From Bradyrhizobium diazoefficiens USDA 110 (GTDB taxonomy: Bacteria > Pseudomonadota > Alphaproteobacteria > Rhizobiales > Xanthobacteraceae): DNA of 64,000 bases. Where the stretch lies: contig NC_004463.1 in assembly GCF_000011365.1 (NCBI RefSeq), forward strand, positions 8,542,001 to 8,606,000. The letters run 5' to 3'. The notes beneath the pieces are model-generated. The model was given only the letters and a program-made list of their open reading frames with translations. It made no database searches and had not been told where the DNA came from. Made by a program: the position numbers and the translations under genes. Shown piece after piece: positions 53,849-63,179 of this stretch; the stretch's first letter is position 1; each line of letters opens with the position of its first letter.

Positions 53849-55168
53849 ATGAGCACCGATGCCGTCGCCGTAATCGGCTTCGTTTCCCTGTTTGCGTTGA
53901 TGCTGCTGCGCGTGCCCGTCGGCATGGCCATGGGCCTCGTCGGCGTCTCCGGCTTCTCCTATCTGGTCGGCGCCACGCCGGCGCTGAAACTGGTCGGCCA
54001 GACCTCGATGCGCACGGTCACCGACTACACGTTCGGCGTCATCCCGATGTTCCTGCTGATGGGCTCCTTCGTCAGCAATTCCGGCATGAGCCGCGAGCTG
54101 TTCCGCGCCGCCAACGGGTTCGTCGGACATTTGCGCGGCGGGCTCGGCATCGCCACCGTCGGGGCCTGCGGCGGCTTTGCCGCGATCTGCGGCTCCTCGG
54201 TTGCGACCGCCGCGACCTTCTCCGCCGTCGCCTACCCCGAGATGCGCCGCTTCGGCTATCCGCAGTCGTTCGCCACCGGCGTGATCGCGGCCGGCGGCAC
54301 GCTCGGCGCGATGCTGCCGCCCTCCACCGTGCTGGCGGTCTACGGCATCATCACCGAGCAGGACATCGGAAAACTCTTCATCGCCGGCATCATTCCGGGC
54401 CTGCTGGCGATGACCATGTACATGATCACGATCGCCCTGATCGGATACTTCCGGCCGGACTTCCTGCCCAAGGGCAAGGTGCTGCCGTGGCGCGAGCGCT
54501 TTGCCGGCCTGAAGGAGATCTGGGCCCCGGTCCTGCTGTTCGTCTTCGTCATCGGCGGCCTTTACGGCTTGCCCTTCCTGCCGCGCTTCACGCCGACGGA
54601 AGCCGGCGGCGTCGGGGCCACCGGCGCCTTCATCATCGGCGTCTTCACCGGCCGGCTCGACCGCGAGAAGATTTTGGCCTCGCTGCTCCAGGCGACGCGC
54701 ACCGCCGCCGCGGTGTTCACCGTGCTGATCGGTGCGCTGATCTTCGGCTATTTCCTCACGGTGACGCAGACGCCGCAGAAGGTGACGGAATTTTTGACCG
54801 GCCTCGGCCTCGGCCCCTACGGCGTGCTGGCACTGATCATGGTGATGTATCTCGTGCTCGGCTGCCTGATGGACGCCATGGCGATGATCATCCTCACCGT
54901 GCCGATCATCTTCCCCGTCATCATGCATCTCGGCTTCGACCCGATCTGGTTCGGCGTCATCATCGTGATGACCGTCGAGCTCGGCCTGATCCACCCGCCG
55001 GTCGGCATGAACGTCTTCGTCATAAAAAGCGTGGTGAAGGACGTCTCCTTCTCCACCATCTTCAAGGGCGTGATCCCGTTCGTGGCGACGGATCTGGTGC
55101 GGCTGGTGATCCTGATCGCCTTCCCGCTGCTGGCGACCTGGCTGCCGACGCGGATGATGGCGCATTAA
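53849..55168 (+). CDS. TRAP transporter large permease (DctM family)
   Basis: A 439-residue membrane protein of about twelve segments. GACGGFAAICGSSVATAATF, GYPQSFATGVIAAGGTLGAM, LPPSTVLAVYGIITEQDIGK and VELGLIHPPVGMNVFVIKSV are DctM hallmarks; the pseudo-repeated glycine-rich GSS/PP motifs form the two transport hairpins. The ATG at 53849 directly follows dctQ; the frame is open far upstream only as a shadow of dctQ. Confidence 0.93.
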   Translation: MSTDAVAVIGFVSLFALMLLRVPVGMAMGLVGVSGFSYLVGATPALKLVGQTSMRTVTDYTFGVIPMFLLMGSFVSNSGMSRELFRAANGFVGHLRGGLGIATVGACGGFAAICGSSVATAATFSAVAYPEMRRFGYPQSFATGVIAAGGTLGAMLPPSTVLAVYGIITEQDIGKLFIAGIIPGLLAMTMYMITIALIGYFRPDFLPKGKVLPWRERFAGLKEIWAPVLLFVFVIGGLYGLPFLPRFTPTEAGGVGATGAFIIGVFTGRLDREKILASLLQATRTAAAVFTVLIGALIFGYFLTVTQTPQKVTEFLTGLGLGPYGVLALIMVMYLVLGCLMDAMAMIILTVPIIFPVIMHLGFDPIWFGVIIVMTVELGLIHPPVGMNVFVIKSVVKDVSFSTIFKGVIPFVATDLVRLVILIAFPLLATWLPTRMMAH

Positions 55169-55210
55169 TGATGGATTGAATGCGGGTTCTCGCCGCAACG
55201 GCGGTGATCT

Positions 55211-55356
55211 CCCTCGCCCCGCTTGCGGGGAGAGGGTTGGGGTGAGGGGGAGCCTCCGCGAGGACGGTGACAGTCGGACTCGCGGAGACTCCCCCTCACC
55301 CGGAATCCGCGCTACGCGCGCATTCCGGCCTCTCCCCGCAGGCGGGGAGAGGCGAA
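55211..55356. repeat. CTCTCCC element, copy B flanking dctQM
   Basis: Matches 53140-53285 almost base for base in the same orientation (GGGTTGGGGTGAGGGGGAGC, GGACGGTGACAG, GACTCGCGGAGA, GGAATCCGCGCTACGCG). The two copies bracket dctQM. Confidence 0.85.
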
Positions 55357-55372
55357 GACACCGGCGCCTTCT

Positions 55373-55396
55373 GACCGTGTGACCGTGTGACCGTTG
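55373..55396 (+). repeat. 8-bp tandem repeat before the DUF3237 gene
   Basis: GACCGTGT, GACCGTGT, GACCGTTG in tandem, ending inside the ribosome-binding region (TTGGAG) 10 bp before the ATG. Confidence 0.6.
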
Positions 55397-55405
55397 GAGT
55401 GACAC

Positions 55406-55864
55406 ATGACCCCCACCCTCGACACCAAATACGTCTTCACCATCACCGCCCGCATCGGCGACGTCGTCACCGCCGGCGAGACCGGCATCGGGGTCCGCCG
55501 CATCATTCCGATCATCGGCGGCGAGGTGACGGGCGCGGTCACCGGCAAGGTGCTGCCGTTCGGCGCCGACTTCCAGACCATCCGCCCCAACGAGCTGATC
55601 GACCTAGAAGCGAAATACGCCTTCGAGACCGCCGACGGCGCCATCGTCTATGTCGAGAACAAGGGCATCCGCTTCGGCCCGGTCGAGCTGCTGCAAGAGC
55701 TCAAGCGCGGCGAGCCGGTCGATCCGAAACTGATCTATTTCCGGACCGTGCCGCGGTTCGAGACCGGGCATGAAAAGTATCGCTGGCTGATGGAGCACAT
55801 TTTTGTAGCTTCAGCCGCACGCCACGCGGACCGCGTCGTGATCGACGTCCATCAGGTGATGTGA
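55406..55864 (+). CDS. DUF3237 family protein
   Basis: A 152-residue protein of the DUF3237 family: TARIGDVVTAGETGIGVRRI, GGEVTGAVTGKVLPFGADFQ, then a final RTVPRFETGHEKYRWLMEHI with the conserved ETG-YxWL pattern. Members are small beta-barrel proteins, mostly uncharacterised, often found beside aromatic or sugar catabolic genes. No signal peptide. It follows the TRAP permease genes after a repeat element and may form part of that unit. Confidence 0.85.
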   Translation: MTPTLDTKYVFTITARIGDVVTAGETGIGVRRIIPIIGGEVTGAVTGKVLPFGADFQTIRPNELIDLEAKYAFETADGAIVYVENKGIRFGPVELLQELKRGEPVDPKLIYFRTVPRFETGHEKYRWLMEHIFVASAARHADRVVIDVHQVM

Positions 55865-55943
55865 GGAATCGGTCTTTGACCCAGGGCGAACCTGGTTCAG
55901 AATGTGATCTGCACCAAGTTGTGCAGACCACGGGAGTCCCACC

Positions 55944-56624
55944 ATGTCTCTTATGGCTTCCAGCGAACCAGTCCCCCAACACACCTTCGACTCCGCCGAA
56001 ATGGGCGCCATCGCTCATCTCTACCGCGGCGAGGTCTATCGATCGACGATCTGGCGAACGCGGCTCGACAACACGACCAATTGGGCGATCGTCACGATGG
56101 GCATCGCGCTGTCGACGACATTTTCGAGCCCGGAGGCTTCGCCTCTACCACTCGTGCTTGTCGGACTGCTCCTTGCCGTGTTCCTTGGTATGGAGGCGCG
56201 GCGTTATCGCTATTTCAATGTCTGGCGTGCCCGGGCTCGTTGGCTGGAGAGGAATTTCTATGCGCCAATCTTCACCGGTGAAGCGCACGACGATAGCTGG
56301 AAGGCCGTTCTCGCGCGCGACTACACTGCGCCCCGCCATCACATTTCATTTGTCCGCGCTACCGGACGGCGGTTGCGTCGCAACTACGTCTGGATATTCG
56401 CCATCCAGGCGACAGCCTATTACGGCAAGATTGCAATCCATCCGACGCCTGCAATGACCTTGACGGAACTTATCGATCGCGCCGCCGTCGGACCGATTCC
56501 CGGCTGGGTCGTTCTGATCGTAGGCTTTGCCTACAATTTCGGGTGGCTGGCGTTTGCGCTCGGCACGATGTGGCTCGACCGGCGCGAGCACGGGACCAAG
56601 GGCGACCGGGTGGCGATGGGCTGA
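55944..56624 (+). CDS. DUF2270 family predicted membrane protein
   Basis: A 226-residue protein (the start may be Met1 at 55944 or Met4 at 55953). AHLYRGEVYRSTIWRTRLDN, TTNWAIVTMGIALSTTFS and FLGMEARRYRYFNVWRARAR, LERNFYAPIF are DUF2270 features. Hydrophobic segments lie near residues 47-60, 66-82, 148-160 and 185-210. Function unknown. Codon usage and GC look slightly less extreme than in the neighbours. No obvious functional link with the flanking operons. Confidence 0.8.
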   Translation: MSLMASSEPVPQHTFDSAEMGAIAHLYRGEVYRSTIWRTRLDNTTNWAIVTMGIALSTTFSSPEASPLPLVLVGLLLAVFLGMEARRYRYFNVWRARARWLERNFYAPIFTGEAHDDSWKAVLARDYTAPRHHISFVRATGRRLRRNYVWIFAIQATAYYGKIAIHPTPAMTLTELIDRAAVGPIPGWVVLIVGFAYNFGWLAFALGTMWLDRREHGTKGDRVAMG

Positions 56625-56719
56625 TGACATCGGCGGCTACCCGTTCCCCGGGGGAGCCGAGACGAGCGTAGCTGCCCCGACGCCAGGGAGGGCCTCCCTT
56701 GTTGACTCCTTGTAAATTC

Positions 56720-56734
56720 GTTATACAACATAAC
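56720..56734. promoter_or_regulatory. Dyad upstream of the crotonase-ligase operon, candidate MarR operator
   Basis: GTTAT-ACAAC-ATAAC is a 5-bp dyad 20 bp before the crotonase ATG and matches 12 of 15 positions of the site at 44434-44448 in the MarR intergenic region. Confidence 0.55.
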
Positions 56735-56753
56735 TATTCTGATAAGGACGCAA

Positions 56754-57563
56754 ATGACACAGGGAAACGCCGAGACCGCTGACGCGGGTGCCTCCGGGCT
56801 GTTGAGGATCGAGCGGGCCGACAGGGTTCTGACCGTGGGCCTGAACCGGCCGGCCAAGCGCAATGCGCTCAATGACGGCATCATCCTGGAAATCGGCGAG
56901 TGCTTTGCGTCCCTGCCCGAGGATATCGGCGCGGTCGTCATCCACGGCATCGGCGACCATTTCTCCTCCGGCCTCGACCTGTCCGAACTGACGGAGCACG
57001 ACGCGACCGGCGGGCTGCTCCATTCGCAGATGTGGCACCGGGTGTTCGACCGCATCCAGTATAGCCGCGTGCCCGTGATCGCCGCGCTCCGGGGTGCCGT
57101 GATCGGCGGCGGGCTGGAGCTCGCCTGCGCCGCCCATATTCGCGTCGCCGAGCCCTCGACCTATTTCGCGCTGCCGGAGGGGCAGCGCGGCATCTTCGTC
57201 GGCGGCGGCGGCTCGGTGCGGCTGCCGCGGCTGATCGGCGTTGCCAGGATGATGGACATGATGCTGACCGGCCGCGTCTATAGCGCGACCGAAGGCGCTT
57301 CCTACGGCTTTGCGCAATATCTGACCGAAGCCGGCAACGGGCTCGGCAAGGCGCTTGAGCTTGCGACCAAGATCGCCTCCAACGCGCCGCTGACGAATTT
57401 CGCCGTGCTCCAGGCGCTGCCGATGATCGCGGAAGCCAATCCGCAGACCGGCCTGTTGATGGAATCGCTGATGGCCACCGTCGCCCAGAGCGACAAGGAA
57501 GCAAAGCGCAGGATCCGCGAATTCCTCGAGCACAAGACCGCCAAGGTGAAGCCAAAGTCATGA
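56754..57563 (+). CDS. Enoyl-CoA hydratase (crotonase family) of the hydroxycinnamate-type operon
   Basis: A 269-residue crotonase: LTVGLNRPAKRNALNDGIIL, IGDHFSSGLDLSEL and RGAVIGGGLELACAAHIRVA, then FALPEGQRGIFVGGGGSVRL. Both catalytic glutamates of hydratases are present (Glu122 and Glu142), unlike the paralogue at 11489-12295. Probably hydrates an aryl-propenoyl-CoA to the 3-hydroxyacyl-CoA; hydroxycinnamoyl-CoA hydratase-lyase activity is the alternative. An AAGGA site precedes the ATG; the stop codon overlaps the ligase start (ATGA). Confidence 0.9.
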   Translation: MTQGNAETADAGASGLLRIERADRVLTVGLNRPAKRNALNDGIILEIGECFASLPEDIGAVVIHGIGDHFSSGLDLSELTEHDATGGLLHSQMWHRVFDRIQYSRVPVIAALRGAVIGGGLELACAAHIRVAEPSTYFALPEGQRGIFVGGGGSVRLPRLIGVARMMDMMLTGRVYSATEGASYGFAQYLTEAGNGLGKALELATKIASNAPLTNFAVLQALPMIAEANPQTGLLMESLMATVAQSDKEAKRRIREFLEHKTAKVKPKS

Positions 57564-59443
57564 ATGCACAGCCGTCCTCTTCCGGCACGGAGCGCGGCGC
57601 AAGCACTTTCCCGCTGCGGCCGATTTCGTTCGGCGATCCCGTCGTCAATATCGAACGGCGTGAGGACGGGACGATCTACCTGCGGCCGAAGCAGCCGCTC
57701 GGCGACTATTCCGTCCGCATCACCGACCGTCTGCATCATTGGGCGACGACGACGCCGGACCGCGTCTTCATGGCGGAGCGCGAAGGCGGCCGCGGCTGGC
57801 GCAAGATCACCTATGCCGAGCTGCTCACCGCGAGCCGGCACATCGCCTCGGCGCTGATCCAGCGCGGCTTGTCGGCGGACCGGCCGGTGGTCATCCTCTC
57901 CGGCAATTCGATCGACCATGCGCTTTTGGCCTTCGGCGCGTTCTATGCCGGCGTTCCGTTCTGCCCGGTGTCGCCGGCCTATTCGCTGGTGTCGAAGGAT
58001 TACGGCAAGCTCTCCTATCTGATGAAGCTCTTGACGCCCGGCCTCGTCTTCGCCGAGGACGCCGACAAGTTCTCGGATGCGCTCGCTGCCAATGTTTCGC
58101 TCGGCACCGAGATCGCCGCCTCCTACGGCCATGTGGCGGGCCGCGACGTCACGCTGCTCGCCGACCTCATGGCGACGCCGATCCGCGGCGATCTCGACGA
58201 AGTCCACGGCAAGATCGGCCCCGATACGATCGCGAAATTCCTGCTGACGTCGGGCTCGACCGGCAATCCCAAGGCCGTCATCAACACCCAGCGCATGATC
58301 TGCGCCAACCAGGTGATGCTGCGCGAGACCCTCGCCTTCCTCAAGGACGAGCCGCCCGTCATCATCGACTGGCTGCCCTGGAATCACACCTTTGGCGGCA
58401 ACCACAATATCGGCCTGACGCTCTACAATGGCGGCTCGATGTATCTGGACGCCGGCAAGCCGATGCCCGGTGGCATCGAGGAGACCGTGCGCAATCTCCA
58501 GGAGATTTCGCCGACCGTCTATTTCAACGTGCCGAAGGGCTATGAGTCGCTGCTGCCCTATCTGCGCGACGACCAGGGCCTGCGCGCGAAATTCTTCGAC
58601 CGGCTGCATGCGATGTTCTTCTCGGGCGCGGCGCTGTCGCCGTTCGTCTGGGACAGCCTCGACGAGCTCGCGGTGAAGGAAAAAGGCTATCGCGTGCCGA
58701 TGCTGACCGGCCTTGGCGCGACCGAGACCGCGCCGTTCTTCATGTCGGTCAATCCGCGCACCAGCCGCTCCGGCCATGTCGGCCTCCCCGTCTCCGGCAA
58801 CGACGCCAAGCTGGTGCCGAACAACGGCAAGCTCGAGGTCCGCGCCAAGGGGCCGAACGTGATGCCCGGCTACTGGCGCCAGGCGGATATCACCGCAAAA
58901 TCCTTCGACGAAGAAGGATTCTACAAGTTGGGCGACGCGCTCAAGCCTGCCGATCCCGATGATCTCAACGCCGGCTTCGATTTCGACGGCCGCGTCAGCG
59001 AGGACTTCAAGCTCGCGAGCGGTACCTGGGTCAGTGTCGGCCCCTTGCGCGCGCGCTTCGTTGCGGCCTGCGCACCGCTGGTGCGCGACGTCGTCATCGC
59101 CGGCATCAACCGCGACGAGGTCTCCGCGCTGGTCGTGCTCGACCTCGACGGCTGTAGGCTGGTCAACCCGACGCTGCCGGCCGACGACCTCGTCGTCGCG
59201 ACGCGCGACCGGCTGGTGCGCGAGGCCTTTCGCGAGCGCCTGACCCGTTTCCTCGGCTCGGCCACCGGTTCCTCGACGCGGATCACGCGCGCGATCCTGA
59301 TGGACACGCCGCTCTCGATCGACAAGGGCGAGGTCACCGACAAGGGCTCGATCAACCAGCGCGCGGTGCTGGAGCATCGCGGCGCGCTGATCGACGAGCT
59401 CTACGCTGCCAATCCATCGGACCGTGTGATATCGGTCGGCTAA
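57560..59443 (+). CDS. Feruloyl-CoA-synthase-like AMP-forming ligase
   Basis: The protein has 627 residues. [20 protein letters not shown] is the P-loop, [20 protein letters not shown] and [20 protein letters not shown] follow; [20 protein letters not shown] is the hinge, and [20 protein letters not shown] the C-terminal end. This pattern is that of feruloyl-CoA synthases that activate hydroxycinnamic acids. Paralogous to 9574-11445. ATGA overlap with the crotonase gene. With the downstream SDR and thioesterase genes it suggests activation of p-coumarate, ferulate or a similar acid. Confidence 0.88.
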   Translation: MNAQPSSSGTERGASTFPLRPISFGDPVVNIERREDGTIYLRPKQPLGDYSVRITDRLHHWATTTPDRVFMAEREGGRGWRKITYAELLTASRHIASALIQRGLSADRPVVILSGNSIDHALLAFGAFYAGVPFCPVSPAYSLVSKDYGKLSYLMKLLTPGLVFAEDADKFSDALAANVSLGTEIAASYGHVAGRDVTLLADLMATPIRGDLDEVHGKIGPDTIAKFLLTSGSTGNPKAVINTQRMICANQVMLRETLAFLKDEPPVIIDWLPWNHTFGGNHNIGLTLYNGGSMYLDAGKPMPGGIEETVRNLQEISPTVYFNVPKGYESLLPYLRDDQGLRAKFFDRLHAMFFSGAALSPFVWDSLDELAVKEKGYRVPMLTGLGATETAPFFMSVNPRTSRSGHVGLPVSGNDAKLVPNNGKLEVRAKGPNVMPGYWRQADITAKSFDEEGFYKLGDALKPADPDDLNAGFDFDGRVSEDFKLASGTWVSVGPLRARFVAACAPLVRDVVIAGINRDEVSALVVLDLDGCRLVNPTLPADDLVVATRDRLVREAFRERLTRFLGSATGSSTRITRAILMDTPLSIDKGEVTDKGSINQRAVLEHRGALIDELYAANPSDRVISVG

Positions 59444-59468
59444 GAAACCATCGCTACAGGAGAACGCC

Positions 59469-60230
59469 ATGTTGTTGAAGGATCAGGCAGCCATCGTCAC
59501 CGGCGGCGCATCGGGGCTGGGCGCGGCGACCGCGCGAAAACTGGCGGCGCAGGGCGCCAAGGTCGCGGTGTGCGACCTCAATGCCAAGCTCGCCGAAACC
59601 GTCGCCGCCGAGATCAAGGGCGTGGCGGTGACCTGCGACGTCTCCGACGCCGCTTCCGCTGAAGCTGCGATCGCGCAGGCGACCAAGGCCCACGGCCCCG
59701 CGCGCGTGCTGGTCAACTGCGCCGGCATCGGCGTGGCAAAACGCGTCGTCGGCCGCGACGGCCCGATGGCGCTCGCCGATTTCGACAAGGTAATCAAGGT
59801 CAACCTGATCGGCACCTTCAACATGCTCCGCCTCGCCGCAACCGAGATGTCCAAGCTCGAGCCGCAGGCGACCGGCGAGCGCGGCGTCATCATCAACACC
59901 GCCTCCGTGGCCGCCTATGACGGCCAGATCGGCCAGTCGGCCTATTCGGCCTCGAAGGGCGGCATCGTCGGCATGACGCTGCCGATCGCGCGCGAGCTCG
60001 CACAGTTCGGCATCCGCGTGCTGACGATCGCGCCCGGCCTGTTCCTCACCCCGCTGCTCGCGAACCTGCCGCAGGAAGCCCAGGATTCGCTCGCGGCCGC
60101 GATCCCCTTCCCGCGCCGGCTCGGCAATGCCGACGAGTTCGCCGCGCTCGCGCTGCACATGGTCGAGAATTCGTACCTCAACGGCGAGGTGGTGCGCCTC
60201 GACGGCTCGCTGCGCATGGCGCCGAAGTAA
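59469..60230 (+). CDS. SDR 3-hydroxyacyl-CoA dehydrogenase-like enzyme of the hydroxycinnamate-type operon
   Basis: A 253-residue short-chain dehydrogenase of the HSD17B10 type: [37 protein letters not shown], catalytic YSASKGG and the final [20 protein letters not shown]. It would oxidise the 3-hydroxy-3-arylpropanoyl-CoA with NAD, the step that separates a beta-oxidative route from the retro-aldol (vanillin/4-hydroxybenzaldehyde) route. AGGAG precedes the ATG. Paralogue of 12492-13250. Confidence 0.9.
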   Translation: MLLKDQAAIVTGGASGLGAATARKLAAQGAKVAVCDLNAKLAETVAAEIKGVAVTCDVSDAASAEAAIAQATKAHGPARVLVNCAGIGVAKRVVGRDGPMALADFDKVIKVNLIGTFNMLRLAATEMSKLEPQATGERGVIINTASVAAYDGQIGQSAYSASKGGIVGMTLPIARELAQFGIRVLTIAPGLFLTPLLANLPQEAQDSLAAAIPFPRRLGNADEFAALALHMVENSYLNGEVVRLDGSLRMAPK

Positions 60231-60266
60231 ATTCATGAGCGATATTGCAGCAGCGTCCTCGACCTT

Positions 60267-60384
60267 ACCTCTCCCATTGGGAGAGGTCGGCGCGCAGCGC
60301 CGGGTGAGGGGCTTTGCACTATCGAGAGACCGAAACCGCTCACCCGAATTGCTGCGCAATTCGACCTCTCCCTACGGGAGAGGT
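60267..60384. repeat. CTCTCCC palindromic intergenic element
   Basis: The hairpins ACCTCTCCCATTGGGAGAGG and CCTCTCCCTACGGGAGAGG flank GGGTGAGGGGCTTTGC and GCTCACCCG. It lies inside the operon between the SDR and thioesterase genes. Confidence 0.75.
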
Positions 60385-60413
60385 GAGAGCCGGCCCCAAC
60401 GAGTACCAACCAC

Positions 60414-60833
60414 ATGTTCGTGAACCGGCGCGACGTACAGATCCAATGGGGCGATTGCGACCCCGCCAACATCGTCTATTACCCGCGCTATTTCAGCATG
60501 TTCGACGATTCGACCTCGGTCCTGTTCGAGAAGGCCGGCTTCTCGAAGCAGGACCTGGTCCACAAATACGGCCTGGTCGGTATCCCCATGGTCGACACGC
60601 GGGCCAAGTTCTACATCCCCTCGACCCATGGCGACTGGATCACCATCGAGACGAAGATCGAGAGCATCAAGCGCTCGAGCTTCGAGGTGAAGCACAATGT
60701 CTACAAGACCGCCGATCTCGCCATCGAGGCATTCGAGACCCGCGTCCTGGTCGGCCGCGACCCGGCCAATCCGGAGAAGCTGAAATCGGCACCGTTTCCG
60801 GCGGAAATGGTGACCAAGTTTACGGGAAGTTAG
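60414..60833 (+). CDS. 4-hydroxybenzoyl-CoA thioesterase-like hotdog protein
   Basis: A 139-residue protein. IQWGDCDPANIVYYPRYFSM corresponds to the active-site segment of the Pseudomonas CBS3 4-hydroxybenzoyl-CoA thioesterase (GDCDPAGIVWYP), with the catalytic Asp16; LVGIPMVDTRAKFYIPSTHG and SSFEVKHNVYK follow as in that family. Would release 4-hydroxybenzoate (or a methoxylated analogue) from its CoA ester, giving the PobA substrate. Downstream of the SDR gene and upstream of the binding protein gene. Confidence 0.88.
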   Translation: MFVNRRDVQIQWGDCDPANIVYYPRYFSMFDDSTSVLFEKAGFSKQDLVHKYGLVGIPMVDTRAKFYIPSTHGDWITIETKIESIKRSSFEVKHNVYKTADLAIEAFETRVLVGRDPANPEKLKSAPFPAEMVTKFTGS

Positions 60834-60927
60834 ATCGGGGAGCTAAATCGCCGCATCACCAAAAGAGGGGGCTGAATTACCCCCCGATTTCTGCTTTCAA
60901 AGAAACACGTCAAGGGAGGAACAATAG

Positions 60928-62079
60928 ATGAAACGCTTTTACCTGACCGCCGCGATCGCCGCGGCGACGCTTGCCCTGCCGGCCCTGCCCGCGCTGGCGC
61001 AGACCAGCGAAATCACCATCGGCATCACCACCACCACGACCGGCCCGGGCGCCGCCCTCGGCATTCCCGAGCGCAATGCGCTGGAGTTCGTGCCGAAGGA
61101 GATCGGCGGCGTGCCGCTGAAGGTGATCGTGCTCGACGACGGCGGCGATCCCACCACCGCGACCACCAACGCCCGCCGCTTCGTGACCGAATCCAAGGCC
61201 GACATCATCATGGGCTCGGCGCTGACGCCGCCGACCATCGCGGTCTCCAACGTCGCCAACGAAGCCGGCATTCCGCATTTCGGCCTCGCGCCGTTCCCGA
61301 TCACGCCCGAGCGCATGAAGTGGTCGGTGGCGATGCCGCAGCCGATCCCGATCGTGGGCAAGGTGCTATACGACCACATGAAGTCGAAGGGTGTGAAGAC
61401 CCTCGGCTATATCGGCTACTCCGATTCCTACGGCGACCTCTGGTTCAACGACCTGAAGGCGCAGGCCGTGCCGATGGGCATGACCATCGTGGACGAGGAG
61501 CGCTTCGCCCGTCCCGATACGTCGGTGACCGGACAGGTGCTCAAGCTCGTCGCCGCCAATCCCGACGCGATCCTGGTCGGCGCCTCCGGCACTGCGGCCG
61601 CGCTGCCGCAGACCGAGCTGCGCGAGCGTGGCTACCAGGGCCTGATCTACCAGACCCATGGCGCCGCCAGCATGGACTTCATCCGCATCGCCGGCAAAGC
61701 GGCCGAAGGCGTGCTGATGGCCTCGGGCCCCGTCATGGACCCCGAGGACCAGCCGGACGAAGCCGCCACCAAGAAGCCGGGCCTCGCGCTCAACTCGGCC
61801 TATGAAGGCAAGTACGGCCCGAACAGCCGCAGCCAGTTCGCCGGCCATTCCTATGACGCCTTCGAGATCCTGAAGCGAGTCATCCCGACCGCGCTGAAGA
61901 CGGCCAAGCCCGGCACGCCGGAATTCCGCGAAGCGATCCGCCAGGCGCTGCTGTCGGAGAAGGAATTGGCTGCGAGCCAGGGCGTCTACAACTTCACCGA
62001 AAAGGACCGCTACGGCCTCGACGAGCGCTCGCGCATCCTGCTCACGGTGAAGAACGGCAAGTACACGCTGGTGAAGTAA
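60928..62079 (+). CDS. ABC transporter substrate-binding protein (CouP-like candidate)
   Basis: The protein has 383 residues. Signal peptide FYLTAAIAAATLALPALPAL ending AQ; mature ITIGITTTTTGPGAALGIPE and KTLGYIGYSDSYGDLWFNDL show the Peripla_BP_6 fold. It differs from the three pim-linked binding proteins (no MPYSGPASAY). It is the only binding protein gene in the aromatic region, while the LivH/LivMG/LivF operon 13 kb away lacks one; the two probably work together. CouP of R. palustris, a hydroxycinnamate binder, is the suggested parallel. GGGAGG precedes the ATG. Confidence 0.88.
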   Translation: MKRFYLTAAIAAATLALPALPALAQTSEITIGITTTTTGPGAALGIPERNALEFVPKEIGGVPLKVIVLDDGGDPTTATTNARRFVTESKADIIMGSALTPPTIAVSNVANEAGIPHFGLAPFPITPERMKWSVAMPQPIPIVGKVLYDHMKSKGVKTLGYIGYSDSYGDLWFNDLKAQAVPMGMTIVDEERFARPDTSVTGQVLKLVAANPDAILVGASGTAAALPQTELRERGYQGLIYQTHGAASMDFIRIAGKAAEGVLMASGPVMDPEDQPDEAATKKPGLALNSAYEGKYGPNSRSQFAGHSYDAFEILKRVIPTALKTAKPGTPEFREAIRQALLSEKELAASQGVYNFTEKDRYGLDERSRILLTVKNGKYTLVK

Positions 62080-62104
62080 GCGCTGCGACAGTTTCGAGAC
62101 GACG

Positions 62105-62134
62105 AGAGCCGGCCCGATGGGCCGGCTCTTTTCT
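62105..62134 (+). terminator. Rho-independent terminator of the hydroxycinnamate-type operon
   Basis: AGAGCCGGCCC (62105-62115), loop GAT, GGGCCGGCTCT (62119-62129), then TTTCTTTT. Confidence 0.9.
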
Positions 62135-62155
62135 TTTGGCTTCCTTGAGGCGACG

Positions 62156-62884
62156 CTAAGCCGCCTGCCGCAGCGGGGTCCAGGCGAACTCCGGATAGTA
62201 ATTGTCCATCATGCGGTCGACATAGGCGGTGAGGTTCGGGAAGCCCTCGGCCCGCTGCCGCAAACCGGATTCGAAGAACGGCGTCAGGATTCCGGCGAGT
62301 GCGCCGAAGGCGGTGGCATCGACACCACAGGGCTTGTTGCCCATCAGATAGGCCTTGTCGCCGAGTTGCACCGAAAGCGCGAACAGCGAGCGCACCGCGA
62401 GATCGACGTCGTCGTCCGGTGCGTGGCGGCCGAGCCCGGAGAGCAGATAGTTCTCGGCGACACGGAATTGCGCATCCTCGCGCAATTTTTCGCGATTGTG
62501 TTCCGGCGCGCCGTCGAAGAAATGCGACGGGCCCTTGGCGAAGTTGATCGGATCGACCCAGCGCGCGCCGACCAGCGCCCAATAGACGTGATGCTCGATC
62601 ATGCGCTCGAACGCCCAGGCCTGTGCGCGCTCCTGCAACGAGAGCCCGGCGTCGAAATCGAAGCCGTAGCGGCGCTCGATATGGGCGCGGATGAAGGTGG
62701 AATCGGCCACCGCCTCGCCGCCGTCGTCGATGAACGGCAGCTGCCCCTTGGGGGAGGCGGGCGGCATCGCACGCTCCTTCCGGTAGGGCAGTCCCGCCAT
62801 CTTGAGCTGCACCTCCGTCTTGGTGACGAAGGGGCTGATTTCCGGCAGGCCGAAGCCGGTGCCAAAGCCGTAAAGCGTGATCAT
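62156..62884 (-). CDS. Glutathione S-transferase family protein
   Basis: A 242-residue protein. MITLYGFGTGFGLPEISPFV, then VQLKMAGLPYRKE and GQLPFIDDGGEAVADSTFIR form the thioredoxin-like N-terminal domain; ALSVQLGDKAYLMGNKPCGV, DATAFGALAGIL lies in the helical C-terminal domain with the N-capping Asp. It resembles the fungal/bacterial FAXC or metaxin-like branch by FxTKTEVQLKMAGLPY. AGGAGAG precedes the ATG. The substrate is unknown; it is convergent with the binding protein gene. Confidence 0.88.
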   Translation of the reverse strand: MITLYGFGTGFGLPEISPFVTKTEVQLKMAGLPYRKERAMPPASPKGQLPFIDDGGEAVADSTFIRAHIERRYGFDFDAGLSLQERAQAWAFERMIEHHVYWALVGARWVDPINFAKGPSHFFDGAPEHNREKLREDAQFRVAENYLLSGLGRHAPDDDVDLAVRSLFALSVQLGDKAYLMGNKPCGVDATAFGALAGILTPFFESGLRQRAEGFPNLTAYVDRMMDNYYPEFAWTPLRQAA

Positions 62885-62915
62885 AAAGCTCTCCTGAAGA
62901 AAGAGTTGACGGAAC

Positions 62916-63179
62916 CTAACCGCGGGCTGCTGCCACCATGGTGGCAGCAGCCGTGATATCTTCTGCGAAACGGGCCCCTCGCCAGGCGCGGCCCATGATG
63001 TGGCGGACCAGCGCGTCCGCAGCCTGGATCAGCGAGCGTGTCACCATGGTCGCGAGCGCAACGCGGAGGTCGACGACGGTGAGATCGAAAAACATGAGCC
63101 GGCTGAAGGCCAAAGCGTGCAGCACGGCCTGCGCCCGCCACAGCGGACCGGCCGGGCTGAAATGGGTTGGGATGATCAT
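62916..63179 (-). CDS. Small hypothetical protein
   Basis: An 87-residue frame starting MIIPTHFSPAGPLWRAQAVL at 63179, with AGAGGA 7 nt upstream. It contains a mildly hydrophobic centre (LMFFDLTVVDLRVALATMVT) and an alanine-rich end. I do not recognise a family. Gene-like codon bias, a good ribosome site and position divergent from a WYL regulator support it as real; it may be the regulator's target. The 28-bp palindrome at its 3' end encodes the final residues. Confidence 0.55.
   Translation of the reverse strand: MIIPTHFSPAGPLWRAQAVLHALAFSRLMFFDLTVVDLRVALATMVTRSLIQAADALVRHIMGRAWRGARFAEDITAAATMVAAARG
62925..62952. repeat. Perfect 28-bp palindrome at the 3' end of the small gene
   Basis: GGCTGCTGCCACCA (62925-62938) is followed directly by its complement TGGTGGCAGCAGCC (62939-62952), with no spacer. 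It could fold as a hairpin in either transcript; no T-run follows. Confidence 0.7.

Noticed and set aside
53140..55356. Flanking repeats read as a composite transposon or genomic island
   Set aside because: The elements carry no transposase and no target duplications were seen; they belong to a repeat family scattered over the window.
56754..57563. Naming the crotonase couA/ech and the ligase couB/fcs
   Set aside because: The neighbouring SDR and thioesterase point to a beta-oxidative route, and the hydratase-lyase signature could not be confirmed by eye, so no symbols were given.
57302..59470. A 722-codon frame opposite the feruloyl-CoA-synthase-like gene
   Set aside because: Also a shadow frame: the plus-strand protein has full family motifs, and the minus-strand product is rich in Arg, Asp and Ala without domains.
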